A stretch of DNA of 64,000 nucleotides from Gordionus sp. m RMFG-2023 (Eukaryota > Nematomorpha > Gordioida > Chordodea > Parachordodidae), in contig NC_088778.1 of the NCBI RefSeq assembly GCF_954871325.1, positions 2,885,743-2,949,742 on the forward strand, in the 5' to 3' direction. Below, piece by piece: positions 1 through 12,400 of the stretch. The first letter of the stretch is position 1. Every line of letters begins with the position of its first letter. The position numbers and the translations under genes were made by a program. Under the pieces are notes generated by a model that saw nothing but the letters and a program-made list of their open reading frames with translations, was not told the origin of the DNA and did not search any database.

Positions 1-394
1 CATATATTTTAATGGCTTTTGGCTATATTATATTATTTACACATATCTATTTTATCATTAAATTTAAATATCATAATATACAAAACAATATTAAAAATTG
101 CATATAATAAAAAATAATTAAACAATTTAAAACAAATATAAAAATTTATATAAATGGTATAAAAGAGAGGGGAGGGAGCAAAAAGAGGCTCTCATTAAAA
201 TTCGAGAAAACTAAGGTGGTCGCCTCGAAAAAAAACGGAGTTGATTGTAGTATTATCCATGATTACCATTAATTTGAATAATTATTTGACCTAAAATCTT
301 AAAAAAAATAGTAACCTAGGAGGCATTGGTAGGAATATTCTTGAGATAAAATGTAACAGAAAAATCGTGAAAATCGTGGTACTTTCTAATTTTT

Positions 395-730
395 TGACTT
401 TGTGACTGTAATAATAGGATCTGGGTTTGGGTTAAAAGAAAATTGAGAAACTCAAGTGAAATCCCAAATAGGTATTTAGTAGCCAATCTGGTCTATTCCC
501 ATAACGTAAACGGGTTTCAGGAGGTTTGGGTAGATGATCAACCTAAATTTGTGCGAGATTATAGAAATAGTTCTATGGCGACTCCCATAGATTATAAACA
601 GGTTAGACTATGTTGGCCCTTAGTATCACAGTCTTTTCTGCTTTCATTACATTTAAGAAAAATTATTTTGGTTTTTGTTTTTCTTAATTTTAAAATTAGT
701 GTTGTCAAACGATTCGTCTTGAGTTAATTT
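395..730 (+). other. Unrecognised open stretch, possibly an exon or eroded coding remnant
   Basis: The frame is open for about 110 codons and its base composition is visibly richer in G+C than the surroundings up to about position 640. The reading contains segments such as NGFQEVWVDDQPKFVRDY and RLCWPLVSQSF, which look protein-like, but I recognise no family. There is no convincing ATG at the start; the first usable codon is a TTG at 443. The right end runs into a hAT MITE beginning at 697, so the last 30 or so residues are transposon sequence. It could be an internal exon, an old pseudogene piece or chance. Confidence 0.25.
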
Positions 731-913
731 TTAAAAATCTAACTCAATATTTTATTTAGAAAAATATTATGCAAGCCGGAAGATTTTGTTTCTAAAACGC
801 ACAAAGGTCTAGAAATATATTAGCGAAACCTCAGGCAATATTTTTTTGGCTAAAATATTGAGTTAGCCATTTTCAAAAATCGGCTCAAAATGAGTCGTTC
901 ATCAACAACATTA
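697..913. mobile_element. hAT MITE, family with TAGTGTTG ends, copy 1
   Basis: A 217-bp element whose ends are inverted copies: TAGTGTTGTCAAACG at the left, and a GAGTCGTTCATCAACAACA-type end at the right. Between them it shares the family core, with CTAACTCAATATTTT near the left and AAATATTGAGTTAGCC near the right. This copy is older than the one at 23,806, with several mismatches in each terminal repeat and no clear target duplication. It has no coding capacity. Confidence 0.75.
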
Positions 914-2950
914 ACTTTTACTAAGTTTTTTTTTTCAAATTCTTCTTTATAGTGATATATTGTATTCATTTTTGGATGAGAGAGAGGTGGGCTGTGGAAA
1001 TGGATAAGATTTTTATTAGTTTCAAATGTGTTTATGAGAATAGGCCTATTTAATTCATGAGGTATTTTTTAAAATTATTGGATGTTTGTAAATACTCAGA
1101 TCTGAATATCCTAATTCGTTTTAATTTAAATAGAGTTATTTCGAGATTTACACTAATCTCCAATGCCTTAATTTGATATAATTTGATTTAAATCACCATT
1201 TTTATAAATATTTTTACTTTGTGATTATAATATAACTATTTTTTAGATACAAATATCTGCTGTTCTATGAATGACGAATATAAATAATAGAGCTATGTGT
1301 AAACGCAACATAAAAAACAGTCATCTTAGGTTGTTTCGAATATATTAGAGATTTTATCTAATAATAACTCTGCACAAATGATTTTTATATAAATATTATA
1401 ATTATTTTTCTAATAATTACTTCAGGTCTAATCATTTTAACAATAAGCTTAGAGGTTTTGTTTTCTTATATTAATTGTTTTCAATGGTAAACGTTTATAG
1501 TTCATACTAATCGGTAAATAATTTATTTTGGAAAAAATAAAATTATGTGAATTACTCTTCCCTTATTAGTATTAATACCCATTTTTATCTTAAATGATAG
1601 CAACATAATTTGATATTTTATTCATCCTTGTTTATATATGCAACTTAGTATTCGTTAAAGTTTAAATATGACTCATAAGTTTTCATTAATATAAATATCG
1701 ATTCAATCTTATTATTTGTCTAATATAAAGTTACCTAACATATTTATGACGTATTACATTTTTAGAACTCTACCATCCCTTTGCTTAATCGTTTCAATTA
1801 TTATCAAAATATATAAATGATAATTTGAATATAAACCTTTTATTGATAAAATAATAAATGCCATTTGATTTGCAATGATATAATAAATAAACTAAAAACC
1901 AAAAACCTAACATAAAGAAATTTATATTTAACATAATGATTAAAAAATAATGATTAAAAAATAATCCCAAAGTAAAATAGTAGTAAATAATTAATTATAT
2001 TTCTTGTTGGGTAAAATTACCAATGATTCCTATATCATATATAAAATTATATAAATTAAATATTGCAAAAAGTAATTCTTTTATTATCTTTTCTAATTTG
2101 AATTTTATATTTTTATATCTATATAATTTGCTTCTGACTGAGAATGATAATTTTAGAAATCAAATACGAAAGGCGTTTATAACTTCCATTATTTATAATA
2201 AAGATGCCTAAAAATCTCTAATAAGACAATGTGGCATAAAATGTAAACCATAGTGTAAAACAAGCAGAAATATTTACAAGATTTTATGAAAAGATTTTAA
2301 ATTTATCTAGACTCTATTCAATCTCTCAAGGGTGATTTTTAGATATTTACACAGTCAGATTAGTTTTAAAAAAATATATATATAATTTAATTAGAAATGT
2401 AATCTTATACCAATTTATATTTTTCCAATTATTCTAGAGTTTTGTATGAATATCTGTGTGTTCTATCCTAAGGAATCGGTGGGTCAAATTAGAATAAAAT
2501 ATATATTTGTAGGTCAAATTTGGGTCTTGCTTTTAAAATGTATTTTGAATCGGATACGACCTAATATTTTTTAATTATTTCCTTTTCCTAATATTTTTAT
2601 GAAGTTTATTTTCAAAAATAACTACCAAATTGTTAGAGCTTAAGGTTTTTCTAATTTCTCTGAAATATTAAGCTTTTCAAATAGTTCATTAAAATATATT
2701 TAAATCAGGGAAATTTCCAAATTAAATTTTTTTATCGGAACTCAGATCTTTGAAAATGATAATAGTTGGATTAAATTTTACAAATTTTTTTCCTATCGGA
2801 GAGAGGCGTAATTAAAATAATAGGTCCGATGCGGTACTCTAAATAACAAATATTTTAAATATATACCACTATGTAAAAATATAATTCATATAAATATTTA
2901 GTTCAATTTTTTTTAATAAAATTGAAGGAGATAAATCCATTAATAATATT
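900..2950. repeat. Partial copy of the large diverged repeat (5' part)
   Basis: This stretch aligns by eye with about 9,500-11,450. Shared landmarks are an AATAATAGAG.TATGT then CGCAACATAAAAAACAG segment (1,285 and 9,826), AATAAGCTTAGAGGT (1,443 and 9,978) and CCCAAAGTAAAAT (1,967 and 10,610). The copies differ by many substitutions and small indels. I see no shared open frame, so it is non-coding repeat DNA or a very old transposon. Confidence 0.65.
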
Positions 2951-3900
2951 TTTTTTTCAAATATAGAGATAATTTTTTATCTTTATCGTTAAAATAACAT
3001 CTACAATTAAGCTAGAATTTATTTGTTACAGGAAAACTTCATACTATCATTATATATTTAAAAAGAAATTATTAATCTTTGACAAGACTTTTATAGATAC
3101 AAGGTCAAAATTTTTCTCTATTCAGTCTTTGTAACCTATCTTCCCTATTTTAGAAACCTAGAATAGTATATTAATAAAATAATGATAATTGGGACCTGTG
3201 AATATCGGTTTCAGATGTTTTATTTTATTGTGGATCATTGAATATTTTATATTGAAATAATCCCAAAAAGTCCAAAAAATATTTTAATTTTTAATCAGAA
3301 ATATATTGCCTAGGCTTCGATAGCAATAAAAGTTATACCAATGTAAATATAAAATTTTTGTTTAATTTTATGATACTTTAATTCATTGCCATTTGAATAA
3401 CAAAAAATGACAAAATTTAAGTTAATAATATTCCCCCATTTAAAAAATTAGAAGCATATATTGTTATATTGCTCTCTAAAATGCTTAAAACTTGTAACAA
3501 TGTAGCCATGATAATTCCTTGTGTATTATTTTTATTTGACAGCAATGTTTATTTATAGCATGTAATATAAATGTAAATCAGAATATATAGCTGGAATTTT
3601 ATTTATTTAAACGATAGGTAATAATTATTGATTATGGTAAAATCAAGTCATTATATAAAATAATATAGCCTCAAAATATAATAAAGTTTTTATATTATAT
3701 CGTGTATAAAACATAGTTTTATATTATTATATAAAACTAATTTGATTAAATTTGTAATATTATAAATAAAGGCAGTTTAACGATAATTGGAAATATTATA
3801 AATTAAAGCAATTTAATTATAATTATTGTGTAATAAAACTACAAAGCATATATCGGTAATAATAAGAACTAGTCAGCTATTTTATTTTTTGTAATCCTGA
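2951..3900. other. AT-rich DNA with no recognisable feature
   Basis: Long A and T runs with stops in every frame. I see no exon-like stretch, RNA gene or clear repeat end here. Confidence 0.6.
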
Positions 3901-3944
3901 AATCCCTATTTCCCAACCTCATAGGATTTTCCATCCTATGTTTA

Positions 3945-4910
3945 TCATTCTTTTCATAGGATAATGTTTAACACCTAAATATACACCTATAAACCAAATA
4001 TGAAGAGATTTTCTATGTATAACGCCAGCAAGACAGTATTTCGGTTTCAAATCGGTTATCGGTCAAATCACGATATTTTTAAAATATTTTTTGGGATAAT
4101 GATTTGCACGTATTTATAGATATATTAACCAAAAATGAATATTTTCCAAATAATATTACTACCAAATTTGGTAGATCAAATATTTAGTAAGTGGTCGGTT
4201 TTGAGCTCGCCATTCGGTCAAATCATAATATTTTCAAAATATTTTTTAGGATAATGTTTAACACACCTATAAACCAAAAATGAAGAGATTTTCTATGTAT
4301 AACGCCAGCAAAACAGTATTTCGGTTTCAAATCGGTTATCGGTCAAATCACGATATTTTTAAAATATTTTTTGGGATAATGATTTGCACGTATTTATAGA
4401 TATATTAACCAAAAATGAACATTTTCCAAATAATATTACTACCAAATTTGGTAGATCGAATATTTAGTAAGTAGTCGGTTTTGAGCTCGCCATTCGGTCA
4501 AATCATAATATTTTCAAAATATTAATTAGGATAATTCTTAACACGTTATTGTTCACGTATAAACCAAAAATAAAGAATTTTCCATGTATAACGCCAGCAA
4601 GACAGTATTTAGTCATTGGGCCGGTTTCAAATCGGTTTTCTGTCAAATCACGATATTTTTAAAACATTTTTGGGGATAATGATTTGCACGTATTTATAGA
4701 TAAATAAACCAAAAAATGAACATTTTCCAAATAATATTAACACCAAATTTGGTCGATCGAATATTTAGTAATTGGTCGGTTTTAAGCCCGGCATTCGGTC
4801 AAATCATAATATTTTCAAAATATTTTTTAGGATAATGTTTAACACCTAAATATACAAGTATAAACCAAAAATGAAGAGATTTTGATCAATAACGCCAGCA
4901 ATATGTTCCT
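3945..4910. repeat. Tandem satellite, about 280-300 bp unit, 3+ copies
   Basis: The phrase AACGCCAGCAA.ACAGTATT recurs at 4,021, 4,301 and 4,590, and AACGCCAGCA again at 4,891, giving spacings of 280, 289 and 301 bp. Each unit also carries CGGTTTCAAATCGGTT, GGGATAATGATTTGCACG, the palindromic CCAAATTTGG and CGCCATTCGGTCAAATC. Units are roughly 90% alike by eye. A further fragment (GCAAGACAGTATTCAGTCAT) lies at about 5,498-5,518, and the hAT element at 5,522 inserted into it, so the array once extended further or has a detached unit. Confidence 0.85.
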
Positions 4911-5521
4911 TACAAACTTTCTACTATTTTTCGCTTCTTAACCTACTCATTAATTAATTCTCAAAGAAACCTCTATTTTTAAAATTTTTTTTAGGTTTTT
5001 CACATGTATTTACACCCAAATACAAAAAAAGCGCTATCCAATATTTATTCTGGTTACCTAAGAATATTTTCATATTTATGTATTTAACGCCCTCTTATGG
5101 ATATAAATTTGTTAAATTTTGTAATTGAAAAATAAAATATAAGTTGTAATAAGCTAGTAAATATATTTTTTTTCCAATAAAATTAATTAAAAAAATTTTA
5201 AATTATTTGATATTTATTATCAATTTTTTAATTAATTAAAAATTGATTTATGTAAAATAAATAAAATGTTTTTTAAAAAATTTTTTTAAAAGATATTATA
5301 TCATCAAATTATGATTAATTATGATTAATTGCTTTTTTACAAATAAATTTTTTTTTTTTTTTCAATTTCAAAATTTATAAAAACTTGGATAATAGAATTT
5401 AAATGACAATAAATAAAATCACAAATTTTCAATAAACAGATTGAAATGATATAATTTTTAAATTACAATAATAAAATATATCTAAGCAAGACAGTTTAGC
5501 AAGACAGTATTCAGTCATACC

Positions 5522-8395
5522 CAGGGATGCGAACCCGACAAAATTTTAGACCGGGTTCGGTTCGGTTCGGGGTATAAAAAAAAAGTTCGGGTTCGGTTCA
5601 GGGAAATATTTTTGAACCCGGGTTTGGTTCGGGTTCGGTTCGGGTTCAAGAATTTTTGAGTTGATAAAAAAAATTCTATATTTAAATCATAATAAAAAAC
5701 TAGACATAAATTTGATATAAAAAATAAATTTTTTATTTTATTTATAGGCCAATATAGTTAAAAATACAAAGCATATAGTCATGTATCAATTTTAAAAATT
5801 TTATTTAGACGTATTAGCATAATATCTTCCAAGAGTTGTTCACTCATCCTCGATCTATGTGGTGAAAGAATGAATTTCAAATGTGAAAAAGATCTTTCAA
5901 CGCTAACCTATGTTAAATGTATTTATATGTGAAAATATGAAAAATTAACTTGGGTTGCAGGAACAGCAAATAAGATTTTAGATAAAATATATAAAGACTC
6001 CCAAAAATGCAAAATATTTTCCTTCTTATCTAATCTTATATAATCGCTAATCCAATACTTTTCTCAGCAATCGTTGGCCCTCTTTTAAATATTTTCTCCT
6101 GCCTTTCTTTAAGTTATATCAATTTCTCTAAATCATCTTCTTGTTCAATAACTTCATCGGAACTAATATCATCAGATAAAATTGGCGTTGTTAAGCTTTT
6201 AATTCGTCTCCATAAATTGACAAGATGTTTTTTCGCACAAATCTTATCATCATCACTAAGTAATACCTGTAATATTTAAGGATTTATATTGTTTATATTT
6301 AAATATTTCATAAAATAACAATTTTAATATAAATCTAAAATAATTAATTTACTAAGCTTTTAATTAACCTTGTATCTTGGGCCCAGATATATGGCAGCTA
6401 GGAGAATTTCGTTCTTTATAAACCTTTCTTCTCTGTTTTTAAGACAAGAATATAGTAATTGAGCAAAATGGTTTGGATTTTTTTCCAGTTCGATGCAGCA
6501 TCTTAACCATGCTGCATAAAAATCTGTCAGTGTTAACTGTTCAGATTGGAATTGTTTGGTTGCGATTTTTAGCGGTTTTAAAATTTCAACAATCGTTATT
6601 ATCTCTTTCCAATCTTCAGTCAATAAATAATCAGATTGCTCTGTAAAAAAATCTTCGATATTGGGTTTTAGTAAAATCAGCCTTTCTAACATATCATGGG
6701 TTGAATGCCATCTGTGGCAATCTAACACAGGCTTAGGGAGTTTCATATTTTTTAATAACTTTTGGTAAGTGGGATGTCTTAATTTTAAATTTAGGCTCCT
6801 AGCTTTTGCAATGGTTTCCACAATAGGTGATAATTTTATAGCATCTTGAAGTGCCAGCTGAAGTGTGTGCACACCGTACACTATAAATCGGATAGGATAT
6901 AATAGTTGATAAAAAAGTATTTTGTATATCATCAATATCATATTTATATACATTTACATCCATATTTTCCTCATCTGCTGATTCACTCCTTATATCATAA
7001 TCAGTTTCAGGTTGCAGGAGCTTTATAGCTCTTAAAAAATTACAACCATTATCAGAAGTAATTGTGTATATTTGTTGAATATTAATTTTAAATTTTAGTA
7101 AAGTTTTTAATATATTCTCTTTTATATATTCTCCTGTACATCTCTCTTTCAGCTCTACAATTCCAAGAGCCTCAAATTTATAATGGACTTTGATATAATT
7201 TGAATATTTACACCAAGAATTGACCTATCTAGTCGTTGAACTGCATCAACTTTTAAACTTATTAATTTTCCTTCTACCTCTCTCGATATTTTGTCTCTAA
7301 TTGATTGGGCTGTTTTATTAATAGTTCTGGATAAATTTTCTTTGTTTATAACTAAATTGAGCCCAGATAGGAGTGGATTTATAATTCTTTGAAATCCCGA
7401 ATCTTCAATAATTGATAAAGGCCGGCCATTTACAGTAACAAGTTCTAATATAGAACTCATCAAATCATTAGATGATATATTTATACTTATATGCTTTTTT
7501 GGAAAAAAGGTTTCTATATTAATTTTAGGTTTTTTTGCCAATAACAATTCCTGATATTTGGTTTTTTCATTTAAATAATTTAAATATTCATTGTTGTGAT
7601 TTCTTTCCAGGTGTCTTTCTAAATTTGACAAGTGATTACCAGACATTTTTACTTTGCAATATGAACATATTGATTTTTTTTTCTATTTTATTAAGGGTAA
7701 AATGCTTATCAAATATGACTTTATCTTTAATCTTAAATCTATAAAAAGAGAACAATTTTTTTAAATAGCAATGATTTCAGAATTAAAAAAGAGATATTTA
7801 TAAATTTAATTTCATTTATAATATGCACTTCATTAATATCTTGTAAAAATTAAACTGAACCAAAAATAAATGATTAGCATATATAAATTTTAAAATCATT
7901 TTAATAAGTTCACAAAAACTGCCCTACATTTAACAATTTTTAAGTTAGATGTTTAGAATTTTTTAAATTAACAATATAATAATTTTTACTTTGATTTGTT
8001 AACCATTTTCTTCTAATTAATAATCTTTAAGAATAATAAGATAAAAATTTAAAAATAAATGGCGTAAATTAATTCAATTGTTTAAAATTTTTTAACACTC
8101 CAATAGGAATCGAGAATAAATTTAAAAATGGCATAAATGAATTAAATTGTTTAAAATTTATTAAGACTTCATTTAATTGGAAATTTGAAAATATAATATT
8201 TGTATTTACATATATTAATATATGATTTTAAATAATACACTGAACCCGATTGAACCCGGGTTCAAATAAAATTCTTGGGTTCGGTTCGGGGTTTTGGAAA
8301 TTTTATAAATGGGGTTCAGGTTCGGTTCGGGTTCAGAGTTTTTTTCTAAAAACCCGGGTTCACTTCTCCGGGTTCGGGTTCGGTTCGAATCCCTG
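5522..8395 (-). mobile_element. hAT DNA transposon, full length with exact 8-bp target duplication
   Basis: The ends are inverted (CAGGGATGCGAACCCGA at the left, CAGGGATTCGAACCGAAC read inward from the right). They are flanked on both sides by GTCATACC (5,514-5,521 and 8,396-8,403), the 8-bp duplication that hAT transposases make. Each end carries a GC-rich array of GGTTCGG-type motifs (5,555-5,655 and 8,240-8,390), probable transposase-binding sites. The internal minus-strand gene has a BED zinc finger and the hAT dimerisation motif. Intact duplications and a largely readable transposase suggest a fairly recent insertion, here into a fragment of the 290-bp satellite. Confidence 0.95.
5790..7776 (-). 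pseudogene. hAT transposase with BED zinc finger (about two frame breaks)
   Basis: Read right to left, the gene begins with a BED-type zinc finger (CSYC, then LERHLERNH) at about 7,595-7,735. Next comes a conserved hAT core with RLDRSILGVNIQ, a TITSDNGCNFLRAIKLL segment carrying the catalytic-region Asp, and VHTLQLALQDAI. Then follows a helical insertion region ending LGPRYK. A likely 102-bp intron (6,267-6,368) joins this to VLLSDDDKICAKKHL. The C-terminus has the hAT dimerisation signature VSVERSFSHLKFILSPHRSR (about 5,840-5,905). There are frame changes near 7,170 and 6,900 and at least one stop in the C-terminal third, so the copy is inactive unless unseen introns explain them. The N-terminal frame stays open to about 7,776 without an ATG, so the start may be in an upstream exon. 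Confidence 0.9.
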
Positions 8396-8479
8396 GTCAT
8401 ACCCTTTATTATACATGCATTTTTTTAAATAGCGATTTATTTTTATTTTATAAATTAAATAGTAAATTAAATACAATAT

Positions 8480-8715
8480 ATTATATTCTCAAAATATTTC
8501 CCATTTTTATAAATTAAATATTAGTTTTATTTTTTTTAAATGCAATATAAAATATAGTATATGCTCAAAATATTATTACCATTTTTATGAATATTAGTTT
8601 TATTTTTATAAATGCAAAAAATATAGTATATGCTCAAAATATCCATTTTTATAAATAACAGTTTTATAATTTTTATAAATTCAATATAATATTCTCAAAA
8701 TATTAGCTTTTTTCA
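8480..8715. repeat. Short tandem repeat, about 60-85 bp unit, 3 copies
   Basis: The motif CTCAAAATAT recurs at about 8,487, 8,562, 8,632 and 8,693. Each time it is followed by CATTTTTAT.AAT, TAGTTTTAT-like and AATATAGTATATG-like segments. It lies directly right of the hAT element and is not coding. Confidence 0.6.
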
Positions 8716-8799
8716 TGTATTTTTTAAATAATAAGCGATAATACTCGCTGAAAAATATGGTAAAATACCTCATAGGTGAATTTTTGTATATACCAGGTC

Positions 8800-9038
8800 G
8801 AATATAATTTTAAAAAATTCCGAGCCGGGCCTGAAATTTTTTTTAAAAAATATTCAGGCCGGGCCTTTTATTTTTAAATCCGGGCCGGGCCGTAAAAAAA
8901 TTTTTTTTAATTTATCCGGGCCGGGCCTTAAATCTTTAAATCCGGGCCGGGCCGTAAAAAATTTTTTTTAAAAATATCCGGGCCGGGCCTAAAAAATTTA
9001 AAACCGGGCCGGGCCGTGGGTGCCTCTGCAGGTCTCTG
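8800..9038. mobile_element. GC-rich short hAT-like element with CCGGGCCGGGCC arrays
   Basis: The right end reads GCAGGTCTCTG, i.e. CAGAGACCTGC inward, a hAT-style terminus also seen at 22,858 and 48,423. The interior alternates AT-rich spacers with GGCCGGGCC blocks about every 25-35 bp (8,824 to 9,017), out of keeping with the AT-rich surroundings. The left end is uncertain; imperfect TATATAC/TATATAT flanks would place it near 8,800. Confidence 0.5.
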
Positions 9039-9039
9039 A

Positions 9040-9210
9040 TATATATATTTTGGAAAAAGGGAGATGTGAAAATGCATGGAACCTAAGTAGAAATTGCTGA
9101 TAACTATACAAAGTTTTATCCTTTTTATATTCGATCAAAATTTTCAAAAAAACCTTTAAAAATCAATAAAATTGAAGATTTCTAAGTAAAAAAAATTTTG
9201 AGCATTTTGA
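9040..9210. repeat. Dispersed repeat shared with 33,545-33,715
   Basis: Both places share GATGTGAA.ATGCATGGAA, CCTAAGTAGAAATTGCTGAT and AACTATA.AAAGTTTTAT, then ATCAATAAAATTGAAGATTT. They diverge abruptly at the right end. No coding frame is shared. The two copies sit just outside copies of the large diverged repeat, so this may be its edge. Confidence 0.7.
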
Positions 9211-9217
9211 TCGTATT

Positions 9218-9291
9218 ATTTGCATTTCAGATATTCGAATCTTAGAAATAAAATTGTCATAAAGCTGTCTTAACCACTTGGCCACAATCGC
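9218..9291 (-). pseudogene. tRNA-like fossil (Ser/Leu type) or tRNA-derived SINE head
   Basis: Read on the minus strand, GCGATTGTGGCCAAGTGGTT followed by AAGACAGC closely resembles the acceptor stem and D-arm of a class II tRNA such as tRNA-Ser, including an A-box-like TGGCCAAGTGG. About 35 bp downstream there is ATTCGAAT, as in a T-loop. The anticodon stem and the 3' acceptor strand do not pair, so it is not a working tRNA. Confidence 0.35.
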
Positions 9292-9439
9292 TTGTAAAAT
9301 TTTATATAATTCATCTAGGTTATTTATTCAAATCATTAATCATTTTTTTTTAAATCATCAATTTTAAGAATAATACTGGGAAACTTTTATAAGCATATCT
9401 ATGGCTTTAATAAGAAATTTTCTTTTAACGATATCAAAT

Positions 9440-12400
9440 ATATCCTTATAGTTTCTACTTTATTTAATTCAAGCGGTAGTTTTTAAAAAAATTATTAGAT
9501 GGTCTTCTCTTCTCTTCTCTTCTCTTCGAAAATACTGGGATATGAATTTCCTAATTTATTATTATTTAAATAGATGGTTTCTACTTTATTTAATTCATGC
9601 TGTAGTTTTTAAAAAATTATTAGATGGTTGAAAATACTGGGATATGAATTTCCTAATTTATTATTATTTAAATAGAATTTATTCGATTTATGCTAATCTA
9701 CAATAACATATTGAGCCTAAATTTTATAATAATTTGATTTAACTCTATATTTTTACAAAATTTTCACTTTAGTATTATAATATAACTATACGATAAAAAG
9801 AAATATCATTGTTCTAAGGATGGATAAATAATAGAGTTATGTATTTGAAGCGCAACATAAAAAACAGTTATCTAGGACTATAGAGATTTTAACTAATATT
9901 AACTTTGCTCAAATGATTCTTATATAAATATCATAACTATTTTTAAAATATTTACTACAGCTCTACTAATTTTAACAATAAGCTTAGAGGTCTTTTTTTC
10001 TTATATTAATTGTTTATATAAATTTATACTAAATGGATAATAATTTATTTCAGAAAAAATAAAATTATGAATTACTCCAAGTAAATTTAAAAAGAAATTA
10101 AAACTAATATTTATCATCCATTTTATCTTAATTATGCTATAAATTAATTATACAATCATTTTTCCTGACAGATATTCTATTCCACCGTTGCATTCTGGCT
10201 TCACATTTATCCTCAAAATTGCAGTTCCCAACCTGTTAGTATTAATACCCATTTTTATCTTAACTCATAGCATCATAATTTGTTATTTAATTTATCCATT
10301 GTCATTAACTTATGCAACTTAGTATTCATTGAGAGTTAAAATATGACATATTTTCATTAAAATAAATATCGATTCATTCTTATTATTTGTCTAGTATAAA
10401 GTTGCCTAACATATTTAACACACATTACACTTTAAGAACTTAACCATCCCTTTGCTTAATCGTTTCAATTATTATCAAAGAGAAACAATAAATAAATAAT
10501 AATTGAAATATAAACCTTTTATTGATAAAATAATCGATGACATTCGATTTTGCAATATTGTAATAAAAAAATTAACTAAAAACACATAATTAAGATGATA
10601 AAAATTAAACCCAAAGTAAAATTGGAGTAAATAATTAATTATTCTTCTTGTTGGTTAACTTTACTAATGGTTTTCCTATATCATAAATAAAATTATAAAA
10701 ATTAAATTTTGCAAAAAGTTATTTTTTTATTATCTTTTCCTAATTTGGATTTTATATTAAACCTCTTTCTTATCGAGAAATTATTTGTAATAAAGATACC
10801 CTAAAACTTTGTAATTATAGAGTTAAGCATAAAATAAAAACCATAGTGTAAAACAGGAAAAAATATTTACAAGGTTTTTATGAAAGATTTTAAATGTAGA
10901 TAGACTCTATCCAATCTCCCAGTCAGATAAGTTTAAAATATATATAATTTAATTAGAAATGTAATTATTTTATATTTTTCCAATTGTAAGAACAGAGTTC
11001 GATCCGATGGAACTAGGTGTGTCGTGTCGGATTCGAATGAAAAATATTTTTGTAGGACAAATTTGGGCCTTGCTTTTAAAATTTATTTCGGACGGAATCG
11101 AATCAAACTTTTTAAAATTAATTTATTTTCCTAATATTTTTAAATCTTTTTCAAAAATAAATATAAAATTGTTTATTATCCTTATAAAAGTGCTCAAAAT
11201 TATTCCAAAATTTCCCTGAAATATTAAGCTTTTTAAACAGTTCATAAAAAATATTTAAATCAAATCGAATTTATTTCTAAATTAAATTTTTTTTATCGGA
11301 ACTAAGATCCTAGAAAATTAAATCTTGGATAATATCTATTTTCTTATCGTATCGGACATAATTAAAAAAATTATCCGATGCAATATTTCTAAACTAATGT
11401 AAATTTTTTATATAATCATATAGAAATTATTTTAAATATAAATACCTTTATGCTCGATAAGATATGGTCTAGCATCTAAAATATATTTTTTTTAAATCAT
11501 TCTAATTACTGTGTACATTTTTATTTTTCTACCTTTGAGGGATGTAATTTTAATAGATTTGGTGACTAAAATATTATTCAATTTAGGATCATATTCCTAT
11601 TATATAAATTATAATATATACTTGTTCCACGAAATCTTTTGACTCGTCCTAAATATAAAAATATTATATTAGGTTTCATATATATTTTTTAAATAAGATA
11701 TAATTTAAGTGCATGATGATTGTTTTAATTCCCCTAAAATATTCTTTTTAATATTAAATTTGACAACTAATAAAATAATGTTATATATTATAGATATATT
11801 GCTAAATTAGTAAATTATAAGAATATTCTAATTATGCTTTAAAATATAATTCATAATGTTACACTCGTGATTACCTAGGGATATTATAAGGGTACCATTT
11901 ATATTTTCTAAATGAATTAAAATAAATTAAGGAATATAATCAAAAAAAAAATTTTTAATTTCTTAATCGCAATTAAGAAAACATTTTAATAGACAATATA
12001 TATTAGATTATTAAGGAAATTTAAATAAATTCATTTTCTAAGGTATAATATTACTTATAAGTTTTTTAGACATATCTGTATAATATAAATTTTTAAAGAT
12101 ATATAATCAACATATTTAAAAATATTATATATATGAATCTTTTCTCCTTGTCTAAATCTTATAGAATATATTTAATAACAAATGTGCTCAATTATAAATA
12201 ATTTACTTGATCTTCCTGATATGTCTTTTACTAAAATAATATATAAAATTAAATGATTATAGTAATATATGATGATGTTTAAATTTAAAAAATGTATGGA
12301 TCGAATAAGTGCGATAAAATATTAAACCAAATAAGGAATAATTAACACAATAAAATCAAAGAAATAGTAATTTAGTTTATTTTATTTTCAGTTTATAAAA

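Noticed and set aside
8378-8395. GGTTCGAATCC, a perfect tRNA B-box-like string
   Set aside because: It is the right terminal repeat of the hAT element, confirmed by the inverted left end and the 8-bp duplication; no tRNA fold surrounds it.
8215-8432. Pro/Arg/Ser-rich ORFs on both strands
   Set aside because: They are translations of the GGTTCGG subterminal array of the hAT element.
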